From contig OY821743.1 in the NCBI GenBank assembly GCA_963682055.1, positions 32,970,702-33,034,701 on the forward strand: a stretch of DNA of 64,000 bases. The letters run 5' to 3'. Source of the DNA: Primula veris (taxonomy: Eukaryota > Streptophyta > Magnoliopsida > Ericales > Primulaceae). The notes beneath the pieces were generated by a model that ran no database searches, was not told where the DNA came from, and saw only the letters and a program-made list of their open reading frames with translations. Made by a program: the position numbers and the translations under genes. Within the stretch, counting starts at the first letter, position 1, and every line of letters starts with the position of its first letter. This document shows, in pieces, positions 11,601 through 22,500 of this stretch.

Positions 11601-12716
11601 AATTTCAGACAGAAACAGAAAAAGATGAAGATGCTTACTCTAATTACTGATAACATAAGAAAATAGAAAAGTAACTAATGTCTAGTTTCAGATAAAATAT
11701 GTGGAAAACCTTTTTTCATCCAAGAAACTATTTATCTTGGCTTAGTCTCTTGATTTTTTCTTATTTTCGTATGTGCTTAGTGAAAACCGGACCTAGTTTT
11801 GCCGATGCTGCTGTTGGAAGAATTGCCCAAGGAACAAAAGTCCTAACAGAAGGTGGTTATGAGAAAGTATTTCGACAAACATTCGAGACAGTCCCGGAGG
11901 AACAACTTCTCAAGACATATGCATGCTATCTATCCACTTCTGCTGGTCCAGTTATGGGGACTCTGTATTTGTCTTCTGCTAAATTAGCGTTTTGTAGTGA
12001 CAATCCGTTGTCCTATAAAGTTGGTGAAGAGACTCAATGGAGCTATTATAAGGTAATATTATTGTGTTTTCTCTCCTATCAACTACAATTTGCTTGCCTT
12101 GCTTTTGGGGCACGTTTAGTTGTATCTTAATTAGTTAAAAAAAAACTTTTTTCTTTTAGGGCATGTTGAAACTGTTTAGTTGTATCTTACTAAGTACTAT
12201 AGAAGTTTATTTTCTTTGTTGGACATGTAGGTGCATACATTTAATTTTTAACTTTTAAGTCAATTCTTGGTTTTGGTTTAGAGATGATCTTATGTCATTT
12301 GTGCTTTTTTTTCTAGACATCTGTCCAGCTTTTACACCAAAGTTTAAAAAAAACGGCAAACTTACAAGGCATGAGTACTAGTTTTTTCAAATACAGAAGC
12401 AGAAAACTAACCGGCATCTTGTTTTTTTCCTCTTTTAATCGTAAATGAACGTTGTTTTTTGTACCCGATTGCTTAGGTCTTAGGGTTCGTTTGATCAATT
12501 CCGATGCACATAATTTTTCTTCTTTGTATTCAGGTGGTCATCCCATTGCATCAGCTTAAAGCAGTGAATCCTTCAACAAGTAAAGTCAACTCGGCCGAGA
12601 AATATGTTCAGATCATTTCAGTTGATAATCACGAGTTTTGGTTAATGGGCTTTGTCAATTATGAAGGAGCTGTAGAAAGTCTGAAATCTGCTATGGATGG
12701 TGGCCACATATGCTAA
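5699..12716 (+). CDS. GEM-like protein 1 (FIP1-like), GRAM-domain protein, 4 exons
   Basis: Exons 5699-5924, 9047-9148, 11781-12052 and 12534-12716 join in frame with GT..AG borders into 260 codons plus TAA, the usual length for the family. Residues 1-75 are Pro-rich with the family-typical ESNPYVSP. Residues 76-112 ([16 protein letters not shown], then WQHLKTGP) form a conserved amphipathic block, and residues about 136-216 are the GRAM domain ([40 protein letters not shown]). The end ([15 protein letters not shown]) is diagnostic. GRAM domains bind membranes or phosphoinositides; in Arabidopsis GEM and its relatives act in epidermal patterning or respond to ABA, and FIP1 was named as a formin-interacting protein. 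The start is the first ATG of the conserved N-terminus. Which paralogue this is cannot be settled by eye. Confidence 0.93.
5952..6252 (-). mobile_element. Helitron-like non-autonomous element, copy 1, in intron 1
   Basis: Read on the minus strand this segment ends with a GC-rich hairpin (CACGCAATGCGTG), an 11-base spacer and CTAGT, the 3' end expected of plant Helitrons. Its other end (TATTATAGTAAACCAACTC) matches the start of copy 2 but lacks a clear 5' TC. It abuts copy 2 directly and they share internal blocks (for example around 6170-6200 and 6470-6500). Confidence 0.6.
6253..6550 (-). mobile_element. Helitron-like non-autonomous element, copy 2, in intron 1
   Basis: On the minus strand it begins TCTATTATAATAAGCC and ends in a hairpin (CACGCAACGCGTG) followed by GGCAACTTTTA and CTAGT. 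There are no terminal inverted repeats and no target duplication, as expected for Helitrons. It is about 298 bp and has no coding capacity. Related copies lie at 55.4, 56.2 and 63.0 kb. Confidence 0.65.
6890..9060 (+). repeat. Degenerate tandem array in intron 1 of the GEM-like gene, unit carries the exon 2 acceptor
   Basis: A core resembling ATCAGATAAGCTGGATTCG recurs about 18 times, with ATCAG-like starts at about 6905, 6999, 7109, 7315, 7427, 7480, 7737, 7906, 7980, 8039, 8203, 8265, 8511, 8722, 8799, 8889, 8975 and finally 9042, the last being the real intron-exon 2 border. A second block (TTTGGTGT..ATGAGAAT..TTATTTG..GGGG) alternates with it, near 7208, 7779, 8152, 8300, 8462 and 8835. 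Spacing is irregular, roughly 50-260 bp. The array is T-rich and non-coding. Confidence 0.75.
9515..9670. mobile_element. hAT-type MITE (156 bp) in intron 2 of the GEM-like gene
   Basis: A GC-rich insert made of repeated GGCGCCTAGGC-like motifs lies between perfect 8-bp target duplications ATAAAAAT (9507-9514 and 9671-9678). The ends are inverted: CAGTGTTTCAAAAATCG against the complement CAAGGTTTCAAAAGTCG, 13 of 17 matching. The 8-bp duplication and CA..TG termini are the hAT pattern. There is no coding capacity. Confidence 0.88.
9679..11780 (+). other. Rest of intron 2 of the GEM-like gene
   Basis: About 2.1 kb of AT-rich intron between the MITE and exon 3. No reading frame with family features, no RNA gene and no clear repeat was found. 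It ends in the acceptor TGTGCTTAG at 11780. Confidence 0.6.
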
Positions 12717-12960
12717 AATTTCCATGTGTAATAAATATCTGCCTTTGTTGTGAAGTGGATGTAGATATACTGAAGGTGTCAATTTCAGGATATTTGGAAG
12801 GATTACATGTTAAAGGCTGTTATTCTTGTTCGAGTGTGACTTTTTTGTGGTATGATACATATGTACGATCTTTATATGCTTGATATATCTTCGTTACATT
12901 GTATTTTGTAATTCATATTTTCTTTAGACGACATTATGGTCTCAATATGCTCCGAAACAG
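12717..12960 (+). other. Probable 3' UTR of the GEM-like gene
   Basis: Non-coding sequence after the TAA. An AATAAA-type polyadenylation signal (GTAATAAATA) lies close behind the stop at about 12728-12737, and T-rich stretches follow. The true end of the transcript cannot be placed from sequence alone. Confidence 0.45.
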
Positions 12961-13235
12961 TATCTCTTCTATATTTATTCACGTTTTTTTTTTTTTTCCA
13001 AATAAAAGTTACTTAGGTAGTGGCTAAACGAATGTCTGTGTTGTGTAGCAAATAGTAAATGCTAAAATTTTCAAAAAAAAATGTTAATGCTACCAGTTTG
13101 TGAGCTCTTTTGTATTGGATCAATTTTCGACAATTTATTAGATTATTAATTATTTGATTAGGATCCACCTGTTGCCATTTATGCACCAGGAGAATATCAT
13201 GTCTCTAGTTTGCAAGAAAACTATGTAGTTCTATT

Positions 13236-14187
13236 TAAGGGCGGGTTATGGTCGGAACCCGATCTGTAGACACTTAACTCGTATCCCGACCCGATTATTT
13301 TTTAAAGTGAAAAAAAAATCCCGACCTTGATCCGATAAAAGTCGGGATTCTGTAGGGTTGGGTCCCAATTATCCCGATTTGAATATGAGTCGAATTTTTT
13401 GGTTAGATACTAAAATATGATCTAAATGTTAGTATCAACTACAACATACGGTCAATGAAATTGTAGAGAAACTGAAACATGAAATACTAAAAAAAGTCAT
13501 AACCACATCGTCTTATAAACCGGAATGTTCAAAAATCATAAAATACAGCTCATTATTAAACCATAAAAAAAAATTGGTCTCAAACTCACAAAATGATTAA
13601 ACAGATAGCATAATCTCATAATTTAAATTTTTCATTAGTCCACACTCGCAATAAAAGAAAATTACAATGATATAAACCGTGTTTCACTTGCTTCGATAGA
13701 AAAAATTAGCACGAGGTGTATAACTATCAACACGTTGTGACGGTACGTCTATATTTAATAAAAGTGATAAAAACTTACCGTTTGGATGGTTGAGCCCGGG
13801 AAGGGAGGCGGAGGTTAGGATATATCCATTGATCGGAGTAAAAGAAACAAATACGAATTAACATGCAACTTTATCGGTGGAATAAATGATGGTGGAAAGT
13901 GTAAATTACTAGGAAAGAAAAAGACATAAGGTGGAGGAGATAAAGAGACATAAGAAAATGAAGTGTTTAATTAATATTTCACAGTAATGCGTGTTATATA
14001 CTAATATTATATATATATAATATACAATTAGATTTTCTTTCAAATTCGGATCGAGTCGGGACACCCGATGAAAGTCAAAATCATCATCCGGTGTCGAAGT
14101 CTGTCGTGTCGGGAGAAAACCCGACGCTTTCGGATCGGGTACGGGTCGGGACCCGTGTCGGGTTTTCAGGAATTTTCCCCGGCCCTA
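13236..14187. mobile_element. hAT-type non-autonomous element, 952 bp
   Basis: Perfect 8-bp target duplications GTTCTATT flank it (13228-13235 and 14188-14195). Left end TAAGGGCGGG, right end (complement) TAGGGCCGGGG. Both subterminal regions are dense in CCCGACCCG and GGGTCGGG motifs in opposite orientation (13240-13390 and 14045-14170), the usual binding-site clusters of hAT transposases, while the centre is AT-rich and has no open frame. It sits about 0.5 kb downstream of the GEM-like gene. Confidence 0.88.
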
Positions 14188-14195
14188 GTTCTATT

Positions 14196-16000
14196 GAGTA
14201 CGTTTTCTTTTTGGTAGACCAGGCTCCTCTTTTATACTAACAAGTTATATTTGAGGTTTTCTACCTTTTCAAAACTGCTTTTTAATGATTTTTTTTTTTT
14301 GAAGAGTTAGTAGGAGCGTAGCCGGGTACCCACCTCAACCAAAGTTGAGGTAATAATGGCACCCTCTTGTGGTGCACTGATGACTGAAATGAAACAAATA
14401 TTTTATAACTAGTTTTCATAACATTGCCAAAATAAATCACCTTGTTGGTGTGATGGCGTATTCGAAAAAGCTACTTATTTAAATCAACATTATCGTATTG
14501 AGAGTCTGACCGTACATTGACTCGCAATACGGAAATACAGTATATGTTATTCGATTCCATTTTTTCATAATCCGAAAGAGAAGTGGAGTTGGTGAACAAA
14601 ATTACTCGGAATAAACCCCACATGTACTGATTGTTAATGATTAAAAATGAAGCTAATAATGTCTTCCGCAACTAAAAAGTTGAAAAGCAAATTCAAATAT
14701 ATATGGAGTGTAGGAGAACACTTTTCTTCTTCTTTTAAATTACGAAATTCCTTTGAAACTAGTACTACATAAATAATCAAAAAGCAATATGAACACACAC
14801 TAATTAGTCCTACCACACAGTTGAAATATTGAGGAAATGAGGTCACGTCAATATGATACGACTCTTGGCTTATCCTCGTCATCTTGAAAATGTCTGGCAA
14901 TTCAATAATTTCTAGATCTACATAAAATTTCTTACAAGTTTCAATTATAACACTCATTGTGATAAACACGGGAGTAGATCGGTGAGAGTTGACAAGGCTA
15001 CGGTCTCTCCATATTTTGAAAAAACAAATTTTTTGTAGTCTAAAAAAATAAAATTATATCATAAAAATAGCGATTTAGACTCATATTGTTCTTTTAAAAT
15101 CTAGCACCCTCGTTGCTCCATCATTGGTGGCCAATAATAAGCCGTTGGTGACAAATAATAACAATTGTGATAAGACTTATAGTGATAGAATAAATATATA
15201 TAGAGCGCATAATAAGCAATAACGAACTGAAAATTATATGGGGTATAATAGAGGGATGACAGTATTTTATATATAAAAAAAAAACTATAGTAAAGGAGTA
15301 ATTTCTATAGTAAAAGATAGCCAGAAATTGACTGAAGCACAAGAAATAAATATGGACTACATGTGAATATAGGACTTGTTTCGTTGTGTTTAAATAATCC
15401 AATGCAGAAATTATAACAAAGATCAACAATGTTTGATACCAATTTTCTGTTGATTATTAAAATATTTGGAAGAGTTCTCATATCCGAAAAAGTCTTCATT
15501 CATAGTGTGGAAGGGGAAATTTGGAAGTCATGTTATAAATTTCTGTTGCAAATAATATTGTACTTATAGGGTGTTTGTATAACTTGTATTAGTGACACCT
15601 TTAGGATTAGTAATTTTATTAGCAAACTTTTTTTTTATTGTCATCATGCACGGAATAACCTATCTCTTTATTCAGCTACACGACTTTTAACTTTTATAAC
15701 TGGAAAACTAGTATAAACTAATCCGAGCTCATTTGATACCAATCAAGGTTTTATAGTTTCAAAATGAATTAAACAGTACTCCTAACATTTATAAAATATT
15801 AAGAATACAAACCAAATGATCCCAAAATAACCTGTGTATATATAATAGTTCATTATTTTGTAACATAATTTCTTGCTTATTTCGTATAAAAGGTAAACCA
15901 AAAGGCAAAAAAGCATTTGTACGCATTGCTTGTTTAGTAAAGAATTAATACCACAATCTCAGTGGTTCAGCACTCATATTAATTACTGTATTCACCACAC
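14196..16000. other. Intergenic region without a supported gene
   Basis: AT-rich sequence. Minus-strand frames of about 111 and 102 codons (14634-14969, 15121-15429) show only hydrophobic low-complexity translation with no family motif. The last part (about 15900-16000) probably includes 3' UTR of the zinc-finger gene. Confidence 0.55.
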
Positions 16001-17003
16001 TCATTGGCTACAAACTACCTCTTCCAAAAGTTTGTACCTTCTCACTCGATATTTAAATACTCTTTTACCACTACTATTTGAAATATCTTCCGATTTAGTC
16101 CTTCTCAGCCTCTCTTTGAATCCACCACCGATCGCTTTTCTCCGCACATCCACTGTCGTGGCTGCCGGAACCAAAAGCCCCGGAAGCTTTTGTTTCTCGA
16201 TTTTCTTGCTTCTTTTCAAGTGCAAATTACCCTTTTGATCATTTATTCTCACTTGATGACTTTGATCATTCTTTTTCTTGATCTTGATCTTCATCTTAAC
16301 ACGATCCATACTTTCATCTTTTGTTTTGTGTGACGAAGATGTACTCGATGAGTTTTGTGTTTTCTCTGTTGTATCATTCTTTTGATAAAGACACCAATTG
16401 CATACCCTGTAAGTATCAGCCTTTGGGTACAAGTTGCTACAATACCTTCAGGAAAGAAATACAAACTAATTTAATCATCAGCTCAAATATTGTATGTCAA
16501 TAATATGCTATTAATGCATCGTTTTTATTAGATATAGACTTATAAGTCAACTTTTGGTTGCGTTGTGATTACAACAGCCAAGGTTGAATCTTTCCCAGAT
16601 TAGAAGTTAATTTAGGTTGATTGAATGAAGCTTTTTAAGATAACTTTTTCTTGTTTATAAGTTGCACACCATCTAAAAGTTAAAAAGAGTTTTTTTTTCT
16701 CATCTCTTCTATAAATAAAGTATAAACAATGATTACTTGAAGGCTTAAGTCTGATTAAAGCAGTCTGGTATTTTGATTGATCCAAAGTTATAGTCCTCCA
16801 AGGCAGATTTTGATGATCAATCACGAAAACAAACGCGAAGAAGTGAAGAAAAAAGAAGAAGATATGAACCTGTGTTGGTATCTGAATTTGCAAACTTTGC
16901 AGTTGAAAAGCTCAATGGAGATGCCTTGATCTCCACACATGCAACACTCAGGAACAGGATTAGATTGTGCTTCTTTAACACACTCTTTTCCTGTTGTCAT
17001 CAT
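16001..17003 (-). CDS. PHD-like C4HC3 zinc-finger protein, 2 exons, 192 aa
   Basis: Exon 1 is 17003-16870 and exon 2 is 16445-16001 (TGA). Joining them gives 192 codons with a complete C4HC3 finger: Cys20, Cys23, Cys35, Cys38, His44, Cys47, Cys60 and Cys63, in the context CCMCGDQGI, NCKVCKFRYQHRYCSN and RVCNWC. This matches a small plant family annotated in Arabidopsis as RING/FYVE/PHD zinc-finger proteins. The rest is Ser-rich (about residues 75-90), very Lys/Arg-rich (about 90-130) and ends in RYKLLEEVVCSQ, a conserved tail as far as I recall. Basic stretches suggest nuclear localisation (inference). The acceptor CTGAAG at 16446 is chosen because it keeps Cys47; another AG 9 nt further would drop it. 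The molecular function is not known to me. Confidence 0.88.
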
Positions 17004-17110
17004 ATGTATATGTGTATGTGTATGTGTATATCTATATGTTTATGTTTATGTTTATTACATACATATATAATAGATAGAGAAAAATAATAACTTAGGAAGT
17101 CTACCACAAA
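17004..17110 (-). promoter_or_regulatory. Likely core promoter of the zinc-finger gene
   Basis: On the minus strand upstream of the ATG at 17003 lies CTATTATATATGTATG (about 17060-17075), a TATA-like box, followed by a stretch of CATATA repeats that may form the leader. The assignment rests on position and composition only. Confidence 0.35.
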
Positions 17111-19544
17111 AACAAAAAGAATGAGAACTTTGTTTTGGACGGTGAAGTTTTATAGAAATCCTTGGATGCATATGAATAAGTATCATTTTCAGGGTCACCT
17201 GTCAGACAATAACATTTATCTAATACGATAATAATTTAATGGTGTTATTAAACTTATTATATGTAACAGTGTTTGATTTTTACAAGTTAAGTCTTTAGGA
17301 AACTACCTAAACCCCACACAGATGACGATACAAAATACGGCCACACGTCTACACCAAATAGAGAATCAATTACACACTTTTCATGTCTTCCAAAAGACCA
17401 AGTCATTTGTATACATTGGGGAAAGGGCATTTTTCAACAATTTTATTTATAAAAAAAAAAAATTGGTATTTTTTTCATGCGTGCGCGGCACACATATCAA
17501 CCGTCCCCTCAATGCATACTCAGAGATGGTCCTTGACATATATGCTCAAAATCGAGAATGGCGTGGTGACTCGTGAAAAGATGAACATGTTTTTGAAAGA
17601 ACGGTAGCTCGAGACTAGTTGGTGATTTGCAGTTTAGTTGAAGAATGGAAGATTAAGAACAAGTGAGGGTGTGGTTCACACATGATTGATTGGGATCGCG
17701 ATCTATCCCACCTAAAAAAAATTATGGTCTGCTTGATAATCATGGTTCTGTAGGTTGATATCCATTCTAAATGTACATACTAACTCGTTTGTGTGGGAGT
17801 GTGGGCAATGCCCCCAAAACGAACTTTTCATAAGTATCGAGTTCGGCTCATAAACAACTCGGTATGTGTCCGTTTGTTAAAGTAAACGAATCAAACATAT
17901 GGTAAATTTAATGTTTGTGAAGTAAACGAGAACCGAACAAGAACACGGCATCATTTTCTCATTAAGAGCTCGGTTCATTAAGACTACAAAAAATAAGTTA
18001 AGTCTTTCACAGATTAAGGTACATTGTCCAAAATGGCCTTCTACTCAAAGCAAGCAAATTTTCTATAAGAAAATTTCAATTCGTAGCCACGATACTGAAA
18101 AGCCACTGATAGTCAATATGAACTTTTACAAGGTCACTAGCTGAACTAAGAAAATGCAATAAATATTCAACCGCAAAGAACGAACATTAGTCTACAAACT
18201 TCAGATATATAGTAGCCTAATTAACACAAATAGGAAGCCCGTAACCGATAGAGCTAGCAAAGTTCCCCTGTACGAAAATATTTGAGGGCCTCATTATACA
18301 TGGTTAAAGACTATGCACGTAAAAACTCAAAAGGTGGATCAGATAAAGACCTGTGTAGCCTGATATGGTAAAGAATCCTTAACAAGTTATACATTAAAAA
18401 AAAAAAACATAATTTGAGTAACCCTTGGGGATATAGAAAAGCTGGGTACAGCACATTAGAATAGAATAACTTAAAGTTGGCTTTACTTTTAATGCTACAA
18501 GCATTTTCTTTTTTGAACGTGGTAAATTAAACTCATTTATCCACCGAGAACAACACTAGACAACTTTCAAATATCCAGTATAAATGTTTAACACTAAATA
18601 ATGGGACCCAACACATCGTTTTAGTCAAAAGAACTTAACAATCGCCAATCACAAGTAAAAAAACAGAGAAGAAGTCAGAGAACTAGTGTGTACATCATGA
18701 ACACCAATTGCCGTGAAGGTATGGTTATGGTACTCGAAACACCGGTTCCGTGTAAAATATACAAGAAAATGGCAAAAAAGGGATACTATATTGCATCATA
18801 GCTTTTCAAGGAGTTTATCAACATATACAGTTTCCACATTTACAACATATAAGCAGGTGATACTGGCAGAGAAAGATCACAGGGGTTCACCAAACTATAG
18901 TCATCAAGAACTAATTTCTGATGAAAAGAAACAAGCCATGGTTAAATAAATAACTTCTCTAAATTTATTTCCAAAACATGAAACACCTGTACATATTGCC
19001 CATTCTACATCAAACTACTAACTTTGCTCTTTATAGCCTCCCCAACTTTTAGTTTCCAAACTTCAGCAACTGCAATCATGCAGAGAGCAACCGTTACTTG
19101 ATGCAAAAATACAAGAGAACGAAAATTAGTAACCGTTACTTGAGCAACCGAATTCCAGCCTCAATGATTAACATATACTTCAATATCCATATGTAGAAAT
19201 AAAACTTCAAACTTCATCTTGTTACTAATTCCTGCTTTTTCCTATATAACTGTTTTCGGACGCTGGAAATAAAGCACTAATGAAACTTATCTGCTAACTG
19301 AATTTGGTTAGTCAAAGTTGCTTCCATTTGTTTAAAAACTTATTTTAAGTTTTTCAATTTGAAAACCAATGAGATAAATAAACATAGTCACAAAATCATT
19401 CAAACAAACAGACTGAATCTTGGGACTTGTTGGGACTATTCAGTCATCCGTGCAGCATGGAAGTCTTAATCAAATCAGAGTGAGATCAAAGAAAGAAGAG
19501 AATATTTTGGAGAAAAAATATACCACAAAAAAATATCACTTGGA
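17111..19544. other. Intergenic region and probable 3' UTR of ASG2
   Basis: No supported coding sequence. About 17800-17960 has the GTTCGGCTC / GAGAACCGAACAAG style of an old DNA-transposon remnant, but no clear ends or target duplication. The right-hand part, next to the ASG2 stop codon at 19545, should contain its 3' UTR; no defined polyadenylation signal is singled out. Confidence 0.45.
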
Positions 19545-22500
19545 TCAACTTTGAGCACATTCAAATGGATGCATGCTTCCTTCAGCAAACTCATGCATGC
19601 GAAACCGCTCCAGAAGTTCATAGGGCCTGCAATTATAATGAACATCATCACTGATTAAAAGAAAAGGTTACTTACAGACACAATCCACCAATGCAGTCGT
19701 TGATAAAGAACAAGTTTTAAGAATTGTTGAATATCCCACACCAGTGGATTCAATTGTAGTGCTATTAATAAGAGTTCCCCCTTTCTCCTACCTATAAGGC
19801 CTTTTTAGTGAAGAAATGTATTAACATGCCAAGGTTAAATGCTTGACACATCTTCATAGCTGGTGAAACGGTAACTGAAAATGATTTATTTTGGCCTGAC
19901 TAAGAAAACGCTACCGCTACCACTTAGAATGTGTTTCTCATGCAATCGCCACCCACACCGACTTTTTTTAGAGGGTATGGTAGCTTCTGCATTTCAAATG
20001 ACTATTCAAACCCAAGTTTGAACTTTTCGTATTTTTCCCCAAACAAGACATTAAAATCATATGGGAAAGCCAATCAAGCACTTCGTCAATAATAGCTTAA
20101 GCAAGGTAAACAACCCTGGAAGTTTATGCCCCCAAAATTTACCCTAAAAGTGAAAGTGCAAATCAATGTGCTGCACTTTGATCCTTATAATTTATTATTT
20201 TTGGAAAGAGAACCATGGTTAGACCAATAGACCATGGCTAGATGAATAGCATGTGTCCAGGTTAGCTTAATCTTTTTGTTCCCAGGGTAATAATGGGGGC
20301 AACATCATATTCATAACAGCTTTAAAGACTTACAGGATCATTTCACGGTTATGAGACAATCGACGTTGATTATTCTCCATGGACTCCAAAACATTATCAG
20401 TCTCAGGTCCAGCAGATCCAGCAGCCACGGCTGACGATACAGAAGCAGTTGGGGTCCAAATCTGATACCAGATTATTTAAAAAATTGTAATAACTAATTA
20501 AACGTGATAATTAAAAAGATAATATTACACCATCGTACCTTTATGGTGGTGTCAATTCCACTAGTAGCTACAACACAATCTGTGGGGTGGCACTGCACAC
20601 AATTAACAACTGCAGAGTACACAACATGAAGATATTGGTGAATGCAAGAGCACAGCTAAAATTTGAAGAAAAAAATTAAAGACCGTTTATAGGATAAGCA
20701 CAAGGACACTACCAGCTTCATCACCAACGAGCATCTTTATCAGTCTACCAGTTCTTTTTTCCCAAATATACCATTTTCCATCATCACTTCCGCTAGCAAT
20801 ATATTCACCTGAAGAGACAGTGCCCATTGTAGAGATTTATTTGAGAAATTTGGGTAAAAAGTTCAAAAATAGTACTCCCGGGCGAAAAGGGAGAACTAAC
20901 AAGTCCCATGACAATGACATTATTGTCTCAATTGGATCAAAAGTAAAAGAACAAATCCTAGATATCTTTCTCTCCATATCAGCAAGTAGCAACCCTCCAT
21001 AAACAAGAACCAGCAAGGGGAAAGCCAGAAAAAGAAATTTTTGGTCGGTACACGTGTAAATTACTTAATTGCAAATTGAACAACTGTCAGAAGTCAAGAA
21101 GTTTGCACCTCGACTATACCAACAACAGCAAAAACAAGAGGAAGGCTTTAAACAAGCTTTTGTTTTCTGTTTGCATATTCTACAAGACAAGTTTACTTTT
21201 GTAGACAATACTGTCTACTTAAAAAAACTTAATATGGAACACCGTACATGCAAAAGATGCACACATTTGAGCATTTGTTATCATAAGATATAGCATTACA
21301 TGCAAAAAGAGAAAGATGGAATAGATTAGAGAGGGTGGGTCACTCGAATCTCAGGGATCCGTCATTCTCATATTTATGCCATAAGAATTAATGAGAAGCA
21401 TCATCAGAAAACAAACTCTCAAATTATGAAGTCTATTTGAAACTTAAATTTAGGTATGATTAGTAGTGATGAAATTGTATACATCGCAGGCAACATCACC
21501 GTTTTAACTCTCTGTTATGGACAATTTGATTCATATCTAGAATGTTGATGCTTGTAATTGGATTTTGAGGAGGGAAACGGTTAAGAAGACCGTTTCTGGA
21601 TTACCCTCCAGTTACGTACTAACAGAAAGTCAGAATCTAGTACGATTGGGAAAAAACCAAAGAGCAAATTGAATAGTTGATAGTTGTGCACTTGTGCTTA
21701 AACTGGCTGTAACTTTAAGTCATTGAAAACATATTTATATGATCTTTTTGTAATTAAATAGATGAAGAATTCTAGGATTTCTCGTAGCAAGAGCCATTTA
21801 CAAGCTAAAGTGTTTCAGGGCTAAACTGGAGATGGGAAGCTGTAAAGAAAAGATTTATTACAGTGGTACAACACAGCTTTCAGTTGAGTGTGTTTGCTAT
21901 TATTGACAACAAGGATACAGGGAGTGCTATTAACTTACACAATATGTAACAGAAAAGGCAATAAAACATCCATAAAACAATGCATACCTCGTTTTCCAAG
22001 GAAACTAGCTTGTTTTATATCCGTCCCAACATTGCAATGACCAACAAATCTCTGCTTCATGTCGACCCCACCCGCAGGCTACAGGTTTAAGCAGAAGCAC
22101 AAAGGCAGGAAAAGATCAGAAGAAAAGTAAATACATTCATACCCACCCACAAAAGCAACTTTGAAAAACCGATGATTCAAAACGCAAAAACTTAACTAAA
22201 CATTTTTGTACGAGTTTTGCTAGAGCGTAAGCATCTAATGGAAGGTTGAGTTTTCCTTTACATAGTATTTGTATCTTTAGAAATCACTAAATATTATAAG
22301 TGTCCATGCATAATTCACATTTATAAAAGTCCAAAATTTAAAAGCAATAGGAAACACATAATCTCATGAAATTATACAAATATAAAATGAAACCCCAAGG
22401 ATAATAATTTAAACTAAAAAAAGAAGCAGATTTCATAATGATCGTAAGAAAAAAAAAACTACATTATCATGTTCTCGTCATGAAATAGTATATTAGTGCT

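Noticed and set aside
14634..15499. Minus-strand frames of 111, 102 and 64 codons between the hAT element and the zinc-finger gene
   Set aside because: Low-complexity hydrophobic sequence from A/T-rich DNA, no family signature, no splice partners found.
16001..16432. A stand-alone 143-codon gene
   Set aside because: It is exon 2 of the zinc-finger gene; only after joining to 16870-17003 is the C4HC3 pattern complete.
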